From: Thunnus maccoyii | Lineage: Eukaryota > Chordata > Actinopteri > Scombriformes > Scombridae | Direction: 5' to 3' | DNA: 64,000 bases | Assembly: GCF_910596095.1 (NCBI RefSeq) | Contig: NC_056548.1 | Location: forward strand, 8,271,151 to 8,335,150 | Shown: in pieces, positions 1 through 14,259 of the stretch | Position numbering within the stretch: position 1 is the stretch's first letter | Layout of the letters: each line of letters starts with the position of its first letter | Translations under genes and position numbers: made by a program | The notes under the pieces: model-generated | Told to the model about the DNA's origin: nothing | The model's database searches: none | The model's input: the letters and a program-made list of their open reading frames with translations, nothing else

Positions 1-255
1 CAAACAAGAGCGTGAGACTGTTTGTTTTGTATTTACTGGCTCTATAACATCTACCAGAGGGTAACAGTTCATACACAGAGTATAAAATATATGACAGATC
101 CTTCCTTTCATTGATCTTTTCACCATGTTGTTGACTGGACAGTGAGGGTGCCGTATCATCCGAATCCGATGTTGCTTTCAAGCACAAACAGTTCAAACTG
201 ACTATCACCGCATCTGTATCTGTAGTAAATTTAGTTTGTCTTCTTGTTGTTACAG

Positions 256-2189
256 GGCGCACTGGCAGGTTTGGGGTCAGGTCTGGCTGTGGCTTTCTGG
301 GTCGGCATCGGGAGCATCGTCGCTCGTAGCGCCAGCACCAGACTACTGCCACCCGACTGTAGAGCCACCCTGCTGTCGGACAACACGACTGCTGCCGTTC
401 AGACTGCCCTCGGCAATGTCACACTGAGGTATCAGACACACGGGCAGCATCGCAACACCAGAAGGATTTTTTTTTTAAAATATTGTTGTATCAGAAGTTA
501 ACTGTTTCTCTTTCTTTAGCTCACCATCTGGACTGAAAAGATTTTACTCATTGTCCTACATGTGGTACAGTGCGTTCAGCTGCTTCACAGTCATCCTAGT
601 AGGCCTGATCATCAGTTTTCTCACAGGTAGGCGAGTTCTCGAGTGCTCTCTGCAGCCCAGCACTTTTCTTTATAATCAATTTTAACTTAAAATCTTAAAA
701 TGTCTATATGTATACGTTTCTGTTTAGGTCCTATGAAAGAAGAGGATGTGACACCAGGCACATTCTATCCTTTGTTAGGGAAACTGCTGTTTTTTCTACC
801 CGAACGCCTCAAAAAGAAGCTCTGCTGTGTGACCCCTCTGAGACAGACAGTAAGTAAAATAATTAAATTACGTTTGATTACCCCTCAGACTAAATGATTC
901 CAGGTAAAATTAAAATAAAATTAAAACTTAAATTGTATTTTAATGATGCAATTCGTCATGTTGAGCTCTGTTCTTCATTATTTTGGAACACACACACACA
1001 CACACCATAATTTACACCCTGATTACAACCTCAGTCTTACAACGAGTGATTTTCATGTCTACTAACAGGTTCTATCAAACATGTTTGATTAATACAGCTG
1101 GAATTTGAAGAAATCTGTACACAATCTTGTAATTTGACTAGGTCAACAACAGAAATCTGAATGCAGTGTGCTCGTTTAGAGCTTTAGTTTACAAAAATCA
1201 ATTGAACACAACGGGCAAAATCAACACCATGTGAACATGAAGACCTTCTAAACAAAGGAGTGAAAAGGGGGAGATGGTTTAGAAATAGATAAATGAAGTA
1301 ACACACACAATAGGAGGTTAAAAATGACACTGAAAGATGCTTTTAAGATACATATTTACGCAAAATGTGGTCTCAAAGATAAACTACAAATAAATTTCAT
1401 CCAATTCTCAAGAAATTTACAGTATTCTGAATATATACTGAAATACTAAGACAACTCTCAGAGTGCAAAAGCTTTTTTGACTTTTGATTGTTTCCCTTTC
1501 AGAGCGCAGTTGTTTTTGAAAATTAGTATGATTGATACCTTGCCTGTTGTTAATAAAATGAGTGCAAGTGATCAACAGTGTGCAGGATTTGGTCCTTCTA
1601 CAGTCAGTTTATGATCTGACGCAAATGCCCATTATACTTTCTGGAGTGAAAGAACTTTGTACTACTTGTTACCTGCAGGATTTTAAAGGTCTTTGTCTTA
1701 ACACTCAGACAAAAAGAAGGGAGCCATTGGTTGCAAAAAAAAACCCAAAAAGTGAGAGAATTTGCAGCCTAACTTAGAATCGGCATCATGGAAGCGGCCT
1801 GTAGAAGAGGCCCAGCTTGAAATGTGTTGCAATCCAGAGTAGCTGCAGTGTTCCTCATGCCACTGTATTTTTCCACGTCAATCATCCAAAAAATCCTCTC
1901 ACTTATTTGCATCCAACAGTTCCCTAGTTTATTTTACCACATGCTTCCTGTTCAAGTCATAGCTATGAGCAGTTGAAACACCATTTACTTACTCTGTTCT
2001 GCTATAAATGTACCTTTTTTAAATTTTTTTTTTTTTTTTTAGCTGTCACCACAACAAAGACAACCTCCGCAACTCAAAGAAAGCAATGGATTGGCCTTCA
2101 CACTAGACAACGGATCATCCCAGGAAGAGACGGAGAGTTTTCTCCCTGACACTCACACACTTTTTGTGGAGCATGAAACAGCTGTTTGA
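256..2189 (+). CDS. slc5a6: Sodium-dependent multivitamin transporter, C-terminal part (5' exons outside window)
   Basis: Four coding exons are supported by GT-AG junctions and a continuous frame: 256-428, 520-626, 728-849 and 2043-2189, with stop TGA at 2187-2189. The first starts in phase 0, so earlier exons lie left of the window. The product resembles the last two transmembrane helices and cytoplasmic tail of SLC5A6/SMVT: a Gly-rich helix followed by [10 protein letters not shown], an N-glycosylation-rich loop (NTT, NVT), then [12 protein letters not shown] and a helix ending SFLTG. The family couples sodium import to uptake of biotin, pantothenate and lipoate at the plasma membrane. The tail ends ETAV, which fits a class I PDZ ligand. 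SLC5A8/12 relatives share the RFYSLSY region less well, so SLC5A6 is preferred. The a or b teleost paralogue cannot be decided here. Confidence 0.88.
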
Positions 2190-2740
2190 TATCTCAGGCT
2201 GTGAAACGGTTACACATTTTGCACTTGGAATAAAAACATATACAAATTTTTGTTACTTTTTGTTGCCTCTGCCTTGCGATGAAGAATGTAATTTCAAATT
2301 CAGATATAGGACAAAGCTAAACATCAGTCAGTCAACACTAGATGAGTTTCTTTTTTCAAGAAAAGACTGAGTGCAGCTGAGTCTGTTACTGCTCTACAAA
2401 AAGTCACATGTTTGATGGTCAACTTCAGGTGCATGGTCACTGATTTACATTCAGTTGGTTCCTTGCATGAAGGATGTTTCTGTATACAAAAAAAAAAAAT
2501 ACTGCACTATACCGTTATTTGAGAATTCTTGAATGTCTAGTGAACTTAAAATGTTTTATACCGGTATTAACTATGTACTTGATTATTGTTCAGCACTACT
2601 GCAGCTGTGAGTGGTCCTTTGTCATGCTCTTTGAGATGACGGTGCCTTGCTTTCTAAGAATGTACGAGTGAATTTTGTTTATAATTCAGCTGAAACACTG
2701 AATTTTTTTTTTTCTAAAAAAGGATTAAAGATTTTGTAGG
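2190..2740 (+). other. slc5a6: slc5a6 3' UTR with candidate poly(A) signals
   Basis: This is the A/T-rich stretch after the transporter stop codon. An AATAAA hexamer lies at 2229-2234 and an ATTAAA at 2724-2729, the latter followed by T- and GT-rich sequence at 2735-2765. The second looks the better cleavage context. The true 3' end needs transcript data. Confidence 0.5.
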
Positions 2741-3739
2741 TACCTTTTGCAGTGTTGTGTTGTCATTTTAATTTTGTACAGCTGAAAAATAATGAAAAAA
2801 AAATCTTTACTGAAGATCCTTAAGCTTTTTCTGAGCTTTCAGCTGCCTCTCACAGTCTTTCAGTGGCTGGATTAAAAAGCTAGCCAAAAAAAAAGTAAAG
2901 GCCAGTAAGTGGACCTTGACTGGTGTTTCTATTGTACCACTAACTACTGTTTCCAAGGTCAAGAATTAACTTTCACACTCAATTAAATCATGTAACCTTC
3001 CCTCGTTACTAATGTTTGCTAAATTACACGTCTAAAAGGATCAGTTCATTAAGATATGTATATTTGAAAAGATATTTATTTGCATGTGTGTGTAATTCTT
3101 CAGGGTTTCTTGCTCCTACAGAACACCTACAGCTAGATCAAAGTCACACATGGCTGATAAATTGTAACAGAACCCAATATTATTCAGTTTGACCATTTTA
3201 AGCCTTGTAATCTACAAAATTAGTTAAAATTATAGTCACTGGTTTCTCTTGACATGTTAAAAGCTTTGCTGCAGGAACTTGGTACATCATCATCTATCTG
3301 CCAGTGTTTTTATGGCTCAAATTGCTGCTGTTTCTCAGTCCAGTTCTAGTATTGGGGTTGTATTTTTATTTCCTCTTTTGCTGTAGTTTTGTTCATGATT
3401 TTATTATTTCATATTGACTGATGTGAGGTCTATGTGAGATTTTTAATCTCAATGAGGTTTTCCTGGTAAAATGAAGGCAAAATTTTAAAAAAACAAACTT
3501 TAAGGCCATATAAAATGGGCACTACAGCAATTTTGTCTTACACGTCCATTAAGTTAAGGGAGTTACTTAAGATGGATTTAAAAAGGATGGATGGATTCAT
3601 ATCTGATGCAACATGGACTTTTGGTCCTTAGTACTGGTCAAGCCCCTAAAAAATGAATCCTACATTTCCCATAATGCAAATTGATAGTGTCCTTAGACCC
3701 TCCTTGACTGACTCCAATTGCTCCAATTATAATTCCAGG

Positions 3740-4030
3740 TTCCAGGTTATAATTATTATGGTATTAACGTGTCTGGACACTTGTGCCTAGTTTATAAGAT
3801 TTTAAATGGTTTGGTCCCTCCTCCGCTATGTGACTTTGTGTACACTCACTCAGTAAGTTCAATTAGATCCTCCGGAATATCCTCTATACAAGATTGTACA
3901 ATACCATTTTGTCGCACTTCATCACACTGCATTTGGGCAGTCAGCTTTCTCTGTGAAAGCCACAACTCAGTGGAATGCCCTACCTGATGATATGAAGAAC
4001 AATACATTGAAATTAAAAAATCTACCAATC
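3740..4030 (+). mobile_element. Decayed non-LTR retrotransposon (LINE) reverse-transcriptase tail
   Basis: The plus-strand reading at 3769-3987 contains YKILNGLVPPPL, then an RSS-rich stretch, then FCRTS, and a frame-shifted continuation reading AFSVKATTQWNALP-like. This is the usual C-terminal end of fish LINE polymerases (LNGLAPP, then R-rich, then FS..A...WN.LP). Frames are broken, so it is a dead 3' fragment. The clade (CR1/L2/Rex-like) cannot be fixed by eye. Confidence 0.55.
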
Positions 4031-4984
4031 AGCTGTGTGACCACTGAGTCTAAACTCCATCTATGGTCTTCTCATTAGCGCAGGTCCCAATCAATAAATC
4101 AAAAAGTATGTTCCTGTACACAGTATGAAAAGTTTGGGTCTAGACTAAAATAAAATGTCCCTCATAAATATACTTTGACAGAGCATTAGTATTGACATTG
4201 TATTTTATATTTTATTAAACAAATGAGATCCTCAGTGTTTGTATTATCCAAATGGGAACAGAAAAAGAGAGTCCTGTTTCACAAAGCTCCACTGTGCTCT
4301 GCTTATGAAAGTCCAACTAGGGTTATAGATAATTCAATCCGGTCTGTAAAACTATACAACCTGGTCATATAAAAGACAGGAAATACATACTATTTAACAT
4401 ATCTGTGCACTGGTATTTTGCTTCTGCTCCATGTGTGTACAAAAGAACTATAGACATACTTCAAACATTCAGAAATATATATGTCTAAACCTTTTGAATT
4501 AATAATATAAAAACTAAAATAAACCAATAAAAGACACTGTAGTTGCAGCATATCAAGGTTATGACTTCACACTGACTACTTTAGTCACAGACTAGTCACA
4601 AATTAGTCTAAAACCCTCCAACTCAAGTCCTAAATTTGGGGTTTGAGTCCTAAACAAGTCATAATGATGTGAGCCATCAGTGACCTTAGAAATAGCGGAT
4701 GACAGCAAGACCAGAAACAAACTAGACTACCAAAACAAAAACAATAAAAGACAAAAACAACACACCAACACATCTGATCACTTTAAATGAAACTTGCTTT
4801 GAACATAATTGAAGTACCTCAATATTGAACAGTACTTGAGTAAATGTACTTAGTTACACTCTGAATACAATTGATGAAAAAAGAATAATCCATGTCCGTG
4901 GATACCTCAATATATCCTGTAACATGTCTTGAAAAATACAAATTGATTTTAAAATTAAGTTTCATCCCCACTATCTCTGACAAA

Positions 4985-5345
4985 CGCTGTCCTTTATCAA
5001 AGCAAACTTAAACAACAACAGACCAGCTTGCAAATGGTACAAAACAAAATGATTCATTATGTGTTTGATCTAAATGCAGGACATTTTAACTCTCTACAGT
5101 GGTTAAGCATTGCAAACAGGCTTCGGTATCTTGCATCAATTCATGTGTATAAATGCCTCAATGGTCAAACACCAGACTATTATTACTTGTAGGTGTGTGA
5201 ACGTGCTAGAGATCACCATATAACCAACACTCTGTGAAAATACAAAAATATGGTGCTTTTAGATCTAAATCCTTCCAGTGTATTGTAAAGGAAATAGAAA
5301 AAGAGGAGAGGTGAGTGAATGCATCTAGTGTTCATCTAAAAATGT
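4985..5345 (+). mobile_element. Second decayed LINE reverse-transcriptase tail
   Basis: Translation around 5095-5190 gives WLSIANRLRYLASIHVYKCLNG, matching the 'W L P V ... R L ... Y K ... L N G' signature of LINE polymerase thumb regions. The piece is short, frame-broken and lacks the catalytic core. It lies about 1 kb from the other LINE tail in the same orientation but differs in sequence, so it is probably a separate insertion. Confidence 0.5.
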
Positions 5346-7808
5346 TTAATTTGTATAACAAGTATTTATATTTGCATGTCAGCTTTTCAGTCAGAAATGT
5401 AGCAGGAACTCAGTCGTGGGGCAGTCCAGGACCACTATGGAAATAACTTTCTGTTTTCATCCTGTGTCATGCTTCAACTTTATGCATAATACTGTGTAAT
5501 ACTGTGTGCTTTTTACAGTTTGTTTGTTTATTTTGTGTGGGTTTTTTTTCCTTTTTTTTGTGCATTATGTTCATGTTTTGACCTGTGTTTTTTTGTCAGT
5601 TTTTCTGGTGAATATATGCAAAGTGTGTCAGCTGTTTTTATGACAGAATGAAACCAAACTACATCAGATTATCTTAATTTTGCGACAAAAATCTGAATTT
5701 TCAGTTCCCTGAAATATCATTGTTATATTTATGAAGTTAATCTCTTGTACAATAGACTGTACATAATTTTATATTGAATTAAACACACATTTTCATTGAC
5801 CGTAATATCTCTTGTTAATTTCCAGCAATCTCTCCATCTTAAATTAATATAATTTCTCCTTAAATCTCGGTTCCGCTTATGTACAGAATATGATGTATGC
5901 AGGATTGTGTAAATTTCTGAGTCAAATATAATTTCCCCTAGGTTGTTGTGCTGTCCACTGTGGAGCTTTTGACCATATCAAATGGTCTTCATCAACCACT
6001 CGAGCTTGCTCAGTTGCTGTGCAGATGTTCAAACTTTCCATGATTATGACTCAGGACTGAAATGAAGCTTGACTTCTGAGCAAACTCCATCTGCTGATAA
6101 AGACCATGTGATGCCGTCAAAAAGCTCCGGAAAAAGCAAGTCAGTGGACTTTCAGTGGAGATTGTTTTGTCAAAGTCAAGGTCGTAATGAGTCCTTCACA
6201 AAACAAAAAACAACAAATCAATAATTGTATCTCAAATTAACAGACCTCATTAAAAACAAAACTGTTGGGAAATCCTCTCATTTAAATACAATTTTTATAT
6301 TTCTGAGTCCTGCTGGAACTGTGTAGCAGTGATAACGTGTGCAGGTGTGATATGTTGTCCCCCAGGGCAGTCTTGATCCCTCTTGACATTTTGAGAGGAC
6401 GTAAAACACACCTGCTAGACTCGCTGATATTCCTGCATTTATCTCTCATTTGAAATTTCAGATTTCTTCCACTGAATAATAATCTCCCCTTTTTAAATAT
6501 AATCCTTTTTCTACCATAGTATACAATATTGAATCTTAACCAAAATGTTCAAATTCATTCCAGGAGATTAGGTCTGCATTGTATTTATTACTAGAAATAT
6601 GGACACAGGAAAACAGCTTCAGGGCATGACACACCACTTTTACACCATGTAGCCTAAGTTTTGAAAGCCAAATTAGTCCAACATAACAGCCTTTTACACT
6701 TTGCATATATACCTGCAGTGACCTCTGCCAGCTACCAATAACATGTCCGCTAGTCTACTAAAAACTGCCCCGTGTTCTTCATTTCCTCATAAATTACTGC
6801 AGCCACAGCTCCATCGCTGCAGTGCTGTCTTTCACCTGCACAGAGAACGAGTTCTTCGAATATCGGGAGGCGCTACAGTGATGGTTTTTTGATACAAATC
6901 GAGGAAAACAGGTTAGCTGATCTTTCTTTATTGATTATCTTTCATAATATATACAGTATGTGATATTTTTCATACCAAACACATGTATTATGGAACCCTT
7001 GAAATGAAAAATACAGCATTTGAAAAAAATGGAAGATAGTTTTACATATTTTTGCAGTTTTAAAGGATATTAGGTACTAAAAGTTGTGGTTCTCTATCAA
7101 AACATATTTTTTATAGCTTTTGACCATATCACATGATAAGATCACAATAAGTCTTCACTTATCCATCTGATTGATGTGATTCCACAACAAATTCATAATA
7201 GAATTTATTTATTTGATCATCTGAACTTCTGTTGTTAATTATAAAATTATGACTCCTGCCTGCTTTCAGATTTTTTAAACTGACTATTGTTGTAAGACAG
7301 ACGTGAAAAATTGTGAACCTGTCTTTGAATTACAAACTATCTCAAATATCAAATATGTGAGGGCTAATTTTGGATACCCATAACACACACGAATTGATCA
7401 TCCAGATTTTTGAGTTTGACAACAGTGAGGATTAATTTACATATTTATTATCTCTCTGTAGAGACTGAATGAATAGTCAACTAACTTTCTCTATACGCCT
7501 TAAATGTTTGTTTTTTAAATAATCTTTAACACCTAACTAGGGTGACTTTTGTTTTACTATTTTAACATAAGCCCATAAGAAATGTGTAAGATAAAATAGT
7601 AACTATGAAGGCCAAAGAAAGTTTATAGCTATAACTCTCTTAACTGTTTTAAGACGCACAAACCTCATTATATATTATGATACCTTGCTCAAAGGTAACA
7701 AAGCCACAGAGGAGGCAATAGAAACTTCAAAATGTATTTCTCATTGCTCAGTCCTCAAGTAAAAAAGGAGTCTGGGTAGCACAGTGAAAATGTCACAAAA
7801 TGTCTATA

Positions 7809-8102
7809 CACTCACCAAGCACTTTATTAGGAACACCTGTGCAATCCGATACAACAGCTCTGCCATAAAATCTACTTTTACAAAGCGTATAAATTTTCAG
7901 TTTTTGTTGACATTGTCAGAAAGGTGATAATACTACTTTATGTTTATTATGCAGTGTACTACAGTGCATTATATTGAGAGGTGTTCCCAATACCACCACC
8001 ACCCACTACAAACTTAAAAGTAAAAGTAGAATTTGCGGCAGAGCTGTTGTATTGGATTGCATTAGATTGCACAGGTGTTCCTAATAAAGTGCTCGCTGAG
8101 TG
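7809..8102. mobile_element. Short terminal-inverted-repeat element (MITE-like)
   Basis: The left end CACTCACCAAGCACTTTATT (7809-7828) is matched in reverse complement by the right end at 8083-8102. The inverted match runs roughly 70 bases inward on both sides, with a 10-base insertion on the right arm. The core phrase CACTTTATTAGGAACACCT is one I know as a very common fish repeat end. There is no coding capacity. It sits about 100 bases upstream of the GPCR start exon. Confidence 0.75.
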
Positions 8103-8205
8103 AAGTTCTACATTACGTTATCCGTCAGTGACTAGACTTCTGTTTTGTAACATCAGCTCAATACAAATGACTTTTTATGTTATATGATTATTTGCAGGAT
8201 ACAGG

Positions 8206-11200
8206 ATGTGGACCTTTATACTTCTTTATACTCTGGGACTAAACATCTGTCAGGTAAGTCAGTATCATAGGACTACACATCAGGGCTTAAAATTCAAAAC
8301 TGCAACATTAAATTACTTTCAACTGAATGATTTTCTTTTGACTTTCACAGGCTACTGGAGAAGGTAAAATTATATTTGAGTTTCAACATGTTTCAGTGTA
8401 ACACTGTTCTTAAACAGATAGTGTATATGTGATATTTAGGAATGTATTGTATTTATGTCTATGTCTGTCTGTTTTTCATGTTTCAGATAATTCAACACAA
8501 ATGTATTATGTCAAACTGATAATAGACAAAAGTGCGATCGATAACATAACTGCCATACTGACGACACCTTTTGTGCGTGACAACAACCTGATAGTTGAAA
8601 ACCTTGACTTCACAACAAGTAAACACTTTTCTAATATTTTCAATACTGCATGTTCTGCTAAATTTTCATTGGAAAAAAAGAATTGATCCCTGATTAAAAC
8701 TATTGTGCTTTTTTTTTCCTAATGAGCCTGTAAGAGTGTCAGCGCTGGCAAAAAGTGTACATGTTCAAAAGGCTACAGATGGAGAGACAGAGTTTATCAT
8801 TCTGATGAGAATGACTGCTCTGGTGACAAGTGTACCTTCACCCAAAACTTGAATCCCATGTGTATTTCAGACAATACAGGTATTCAGTCAATTTTCTGCG
8901 CTTGTGTGTGTGTATTTGAGTGTATCAAGCGAGCATACAAGCATCCCAAAAACTGACAATTTTTTTCTTTACAGTTAATATCAATGGATCACTTACTTTG
9001 TATGGTATGTCCTATCACGACTGTCTGTCTAACAAGGAAGATAAAGTTATAAATTGTACAAACAATTTGTTACAAAAGGTAAAAACAAATATTTATGAAT
9101 GAACAGCACATTACTCAATCAATACCCTTAATCAGATTAGGAATAATATAATTAATTGTCTTGTCATTCACCAACAATACCATTGTATTAAAACTTAACT
9201 CAGTGAATAAGTTGTTGCCTTTCAGATGAAAGAAGTGTATAGCACTTTGAGCGGATTTGACAGCATAGCAATTGGCAATTACAGGTACTTGTGCTTGTTT
9301 ACTATATAACACTTCAGTTATGTTATATGATGCTGTCTGTTTTCAATATGTGACTGAAATCTGGGCTTTTTTTCTTCACTGAAGCGTTGGAAGCATCATT
9401 GCAGATTTCACAATGACCATTGCTGCCCCAATCAATACAGATGAGCTGTCTTCAAAATCTGAAGAACTGGAGAAAAAGCTCAAAGATCCGAAAGATGTGA
9501 ATGGACTGGATGCATCAATTTTTTTGGAGACTAGAGGTAATTATATCTATATTTGGTGTGTGTAACATGCATGGTTCCTAGAAAATATATCCTCCCTACT
9601 CTGGTGATCCCTGTCTTTTCCTCTAGCACCACCATCAGGTTAACATTTTTTATTTTAATTGAAACATCTTGCCATGACATTACATACAGATATCCATGCT
9701 GCCAACAGGATGAATCCCAATGATTTCTCATCTCTTGACTTATCATCTACCGCAACCAACAGTTCAAAGATTTCAATTATTAGTCTCTCCACATATACTG
9801 TATGGATTGGTACAAAATGTAGTACAAACATTCATGTTCCCTGCAGGATGAATTTTAATGACTTTGGTGATCCTTTGACCTTTCATCTAGCCCCACCATC
9901 AGGTCAAAATATGAATTGTTCCAATATTTTGGTTTTAGACCACATACCAACATCTAATGGTGAACACAGTAAACATTACCTGCCAAACATAAGCATGTTA
10001 GCATTAATTGTGGTTACATTAGCATGCCAATGTTAGCATTTAGCTCAAAGCAGTGCTGCTAGCACAGCTATAGACTTGTTAGTATTCCAATTTAAACTCT
10101 GATCAAATTGATTAAAGCTGAACCGATCGATAATTTTATATTATATTATAAAACAATGGATCAGTGATTATGTGTGGTTGCTAGATGTGTAAATTGGTGC
10201 CTAAATCAATTAATGCAGGGTTCAATTAAAGTGAAATCTGAGGTAGTTTTAACTAAATTATGAAGAAACAGCTCATTGAATGATACCTTTAACCTTTAAT
10301 ATTACAAGATTATATCAAAGTTCTTCACTGATCTTGGCAATTTGACAAAACATTCCCAACTCAAGGTTGATATTCTAGCTTTTTCCAAAAATCTTGAAGC
10401 TAACAAAGACAAGAACACCTTAAAGTGCTGTGGCAGAAATCATATTTCACCAGTGAAGACTGCTTGATATGGTTGATAGCTCCATAAAAAGTAAGTTCTA
10501 ACTTAACCTTATGCATATATTTTTTATTTTTATGAGGCTTTAAGATTCCAGCCTACATCCCTATACAAATGGGTGAAAATGACATTTCATTTGTGGTGCT
10601 CACAGCATTGGGAAATGGCTTTTGAAAATTTGAACAATAATCATGTGTCTTTCTAGAAAAAAAATCCTGTTTACTCAAAATAGTCCACTGACTTCACTAT
10701 CAACAAATTTCCAAAGAACAAAGAACTATATCTTTGACAGAATGTTTTTTTTTTTTGTTTTTTTTTAAGGTGAAGAATGTAGAATATCCAGAGTTACCAG
10801 GACCGTGTTTCTGGAACAACATGTTGCTGCTGAGTTTTATGTTTATATTTTGGGTTTTGAAGAGCACATATGAAATTCCATTCAAATCTCATCCCAGAAG
10901 TAGAAATCTCTAAGTCTCACGAGATAAAACTAAAACTGCATTTTTTTAATTGGAATGAACTGACCCTTTAAAAACACTGTTTAGCTGTTTTCTGTGAAAT
11001 CATTTTATATCATTAAAGATCAGATACACAACACTGTTCAGTGACATTCGGACAGCAATGTCACTGGCAGGAAAAAGGGGATTATTTCATTCAGCTTCAA
11101 AGTATGAGCAAATAAGAAAGAGAATTTTATGGCTCTAAGTGAAGCAGTTACTCACAGACACACACACATCATGCCCTCTGGGTGTAGCTAACTCATTAAA

Positions 11201-14200
11201 CTCTGTTTTTGTTTTTTTACAGGTATTGTTAAGTTAAGCATACCATCTGGCCTTGTGCTTTACAACTCCAATGCGACTATCAGCTGCTCAACAACTGAGG
11301 ACCTGGGAAAACCAAAGTGGCACCTGAAAACAGACTACACAAATGTCATAACAACTGGCACTGAGTCAGAGGTGATAATAAATGGCAATGAGTCCACAGT
11401 CAAGCTCAACTACACATCAGAACGCTGGGCAGGTATATTTGTTTCCCCCGTATTTACATTTTAGAAGGACAGATATTTTACCCATTAGCTGGCTTACACT
11501 AAGTGCAGATAAGTCATAAGAAATTCAGTGGTTAGTTTTTAGACAGTACTACAAAACCACTGCCTGTTCCTGGAGCTGAATCTGTGAGCTTCCTTCCTTC
11601 CTGTGATCAAAAGTACAAAGGGATGAGAGAGCACAATGCTCTGCAACCTAATAAAACGTGCAAATGGACACATCTCAACTAAAATAAGAAAGCATCTTCA
11701 CAACTTTGACAACATGTATTGCATGTTGCATTTTTCTTAAAAAAAAAAAAAAAAAGCAGCAAAAAAAGAAATCACAATCGCATTGGAAAAATAAATTCAA
11801 CAATTTGACAACGCATACAGTGTAGCATACAGACACAATACAAGCACAGAGATGCCAGAATTCATTAATAACACAATGACAGCAGTTGCTTCTACCAAAA
11901 GCAATCAAATTATTGAATCAATAACCTACTTTTGCCCCTTTCACTAACAAAATTGCATCTTGTCCCTTTTGAAATGTATAACTGTATGGTTGATGCCTCT
12001 GTCCTCACTTAATTGCTTTGTGTTGGTTTACAATTCTGTGTACTGAAGTAGACATTTTTTCACATTATGGACAAGCAAGTTTGAGTAATACCAAATTAGT
12101 TTAGAATATAGACAAAAAACGCCACAAAAAAAGTTTCACTTTTTAAAAAGGATAGATGAAAAAATGTCTTTATGAGAAAATCCATATACAAAACCTGTGC
12201 CTCATAGAGTTTTCTTGTAAAAAACAAAACACATTGTATATTTCCTTGAGGTCTGAGAAATGTGTTCAGTGCATTTCCTTTTTCATAAAATATTTACAAA
12301 GCATTGACAAGACCCATATTTGTTAGCTTGCAGTCTTTTTCCTATCTCACTTTATCAGCACATGCTACGTTTTTTAGCAAACTGTCACCACCAACTGTTG
12401 ATCAGCGGAATAGGCAACATGTAAAATACGAACAAACGACCCATTAGTGAAAACTAAGCTATACTTGTCATCAAAAACTCTACAGCGTGTCTTTAAACAT
12501 TTAAAGCAGCTATAGAGTTGTGAAGTAGAAGGAGCTATTTCAGACGCCCCTGGTTCTGGAAATAAAATTGCCATTAATTTCTCTCATAGACAACGTTACG
12601 TGACTTATAGTTTGAGCACTTCTATAGCTTGGATCAGCATGAAACTCTCCCGGTTAAATCATCAGTACAAAAGATGAGTAACTGTGTTAGAAAATAAATG
12701 GCTCTTTGGCAAAAAGTCGAAATTACAGCACCAGTCAAAAGCTTGGAGGCACCTTCTTATTCAAGAATGTGGGAAGGTGTGTCTAAACTTTTGACTGATG
12801 CTGTAAATGACTGTGTACCATGGAAATTTAGAGATAGAAGTTAACTAACTACAACTCCCGAGCTGCATTTCAGCAAGAAACCAAGCTTAATATTCAATCA
12901 TGTGCTCTGCTAACAGCAGTCAGAAGCTAAAGATTACGGTGTTGAGAAAACTTATTTCACCATCTACAGAGTGAATCGGTTTAGTTTTAACTTCTGGTTC
13001 ACTTTTGAGTGGATTCAGAAACTATGGCTATCGTTTACAACTTCAGCAACGAAACATTTTGAATTCATTATGCTCTGATTCATGCTCATGGCTTCTTCTC
13101 CATAGCAACTGCAGCCAAGGCTCATGGGTATTGTAGTATTTTTTTTAGCTGTCTGCCATGCCAAAATCACAGACAAAACATTATTTTTCGTAAAGAAAGT
13201 AGAAATAATTAAAATTGGTGGTCATGATATAAGCCTATAGGATCGTTACATTATCTGGGAGAATCCTTAGTTTCTATGTTAAGTAATGTTGAAGAGATTA
13301 GTTAAAGAAAAACTTGAAATGGGAACTCATATTAACTGGTTACATGACTATGATAAATATTCCCCTCAGGATTTAGAGGAAATCAAAACCTGTGTAAAAT
13401 AATTAAACTGGATTTTCACCATGTTTGTCTATTTTTCTCAGAAATAAAAACGGAAAAAAAAAAATCTGAATTATTTGGAAGATGCAAGAATCCCTTACAC
13501 GTTCTACATATAGTGGCTTTAACTCTCATCCCTGTTTTTTTCTTAGGAGAGTACACATGTACCTACAAGAAAGGACACATATCTCACAAGGCCAGTGCTG
13601 TATTGAGGGTATCTCTTCTGCCAAACATCCGCATCACCACAGATCCATCATTTCCACGCTGCCAAAGGAGTAATGATTTACGGCATGTGACAGTCAAATG
13701 TGAGATACGGAATAGCTCTGAAACATACAAAGTGAACTGGAGTGACAAAAATATTAACTCAAAAATAGATACTTTTATTCCTAGTAAGTACATTTTCTTA
13801 TGTTCATCTTCTTTGTTCATTCAGTTAAATTAAACCATGTGCAAACTTGTTATGAAATACATGACATAAATATGATGTGATCTTTGCAGGTCCTCCTGAA
13901 AAAATCCTTTCTTATGAAGCTAAAACATTCGTTGGCTGTCAACCACCCATACCAAATGTAACATGCACATTTAAAAACAGGCTCAATCAAACCCGAAAGG
14001 CTGAAATAGAAATCATTACAATAAATGGTATGTATTAGTTAAAATATTGTCCGGAAACAATTGCTGTGGCCACACTGTTTCCATATTTCCACTGAGTGCT
14101 CTCTCTCACACACACACACACACACAGACACACACACACACATATACGCACACATATTTACATATACATCTAAATCTAAACCTAAACATATGTGTGTGTG

Positions 14201-14228
14201 TGTGTGTGTATATATGTATATATATGTG

Positions 14229-14259
<31 letters not shown>

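Larger units (their letters stand above)
2741..8197. other. Repeat-rich intergenic DNA between slc5a6 and the adhesion GPCR
   Basis: No gene is supported here. It is A/T-rich and holds two decayed LINE reverse-transcriptase tails (3740-4030, 4985-5345), a piece of the long fold-back family (7279-7329) and a terminal-inverted-repeat element (7809-8102). A less A/T-rich, CpG-containing patch at about 6770-6911 ends in a donor-like AG|GTTAGC and might be the noncoding first exon and promoter of the downstream GPCR. That is inference only. I see nothing organised in 5400-6700. Confidence 0.5.

Noticed and set aside
2041..2189. Reading the last slc5a6 exon as a separate small gene
   Set aside because: The acceptor at 2042 and phase 0 join it cleanly to the exon ending at 849, giving a plausible transporter tail.
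9659..10036. 125-codon open frame in a GPCR intron as an extra exon
   Set aside because: It lies wholly inside an interspersed repeat shared with 15585-16115. It has no matching splice phase between the neighbouring exons, which already join in frame.
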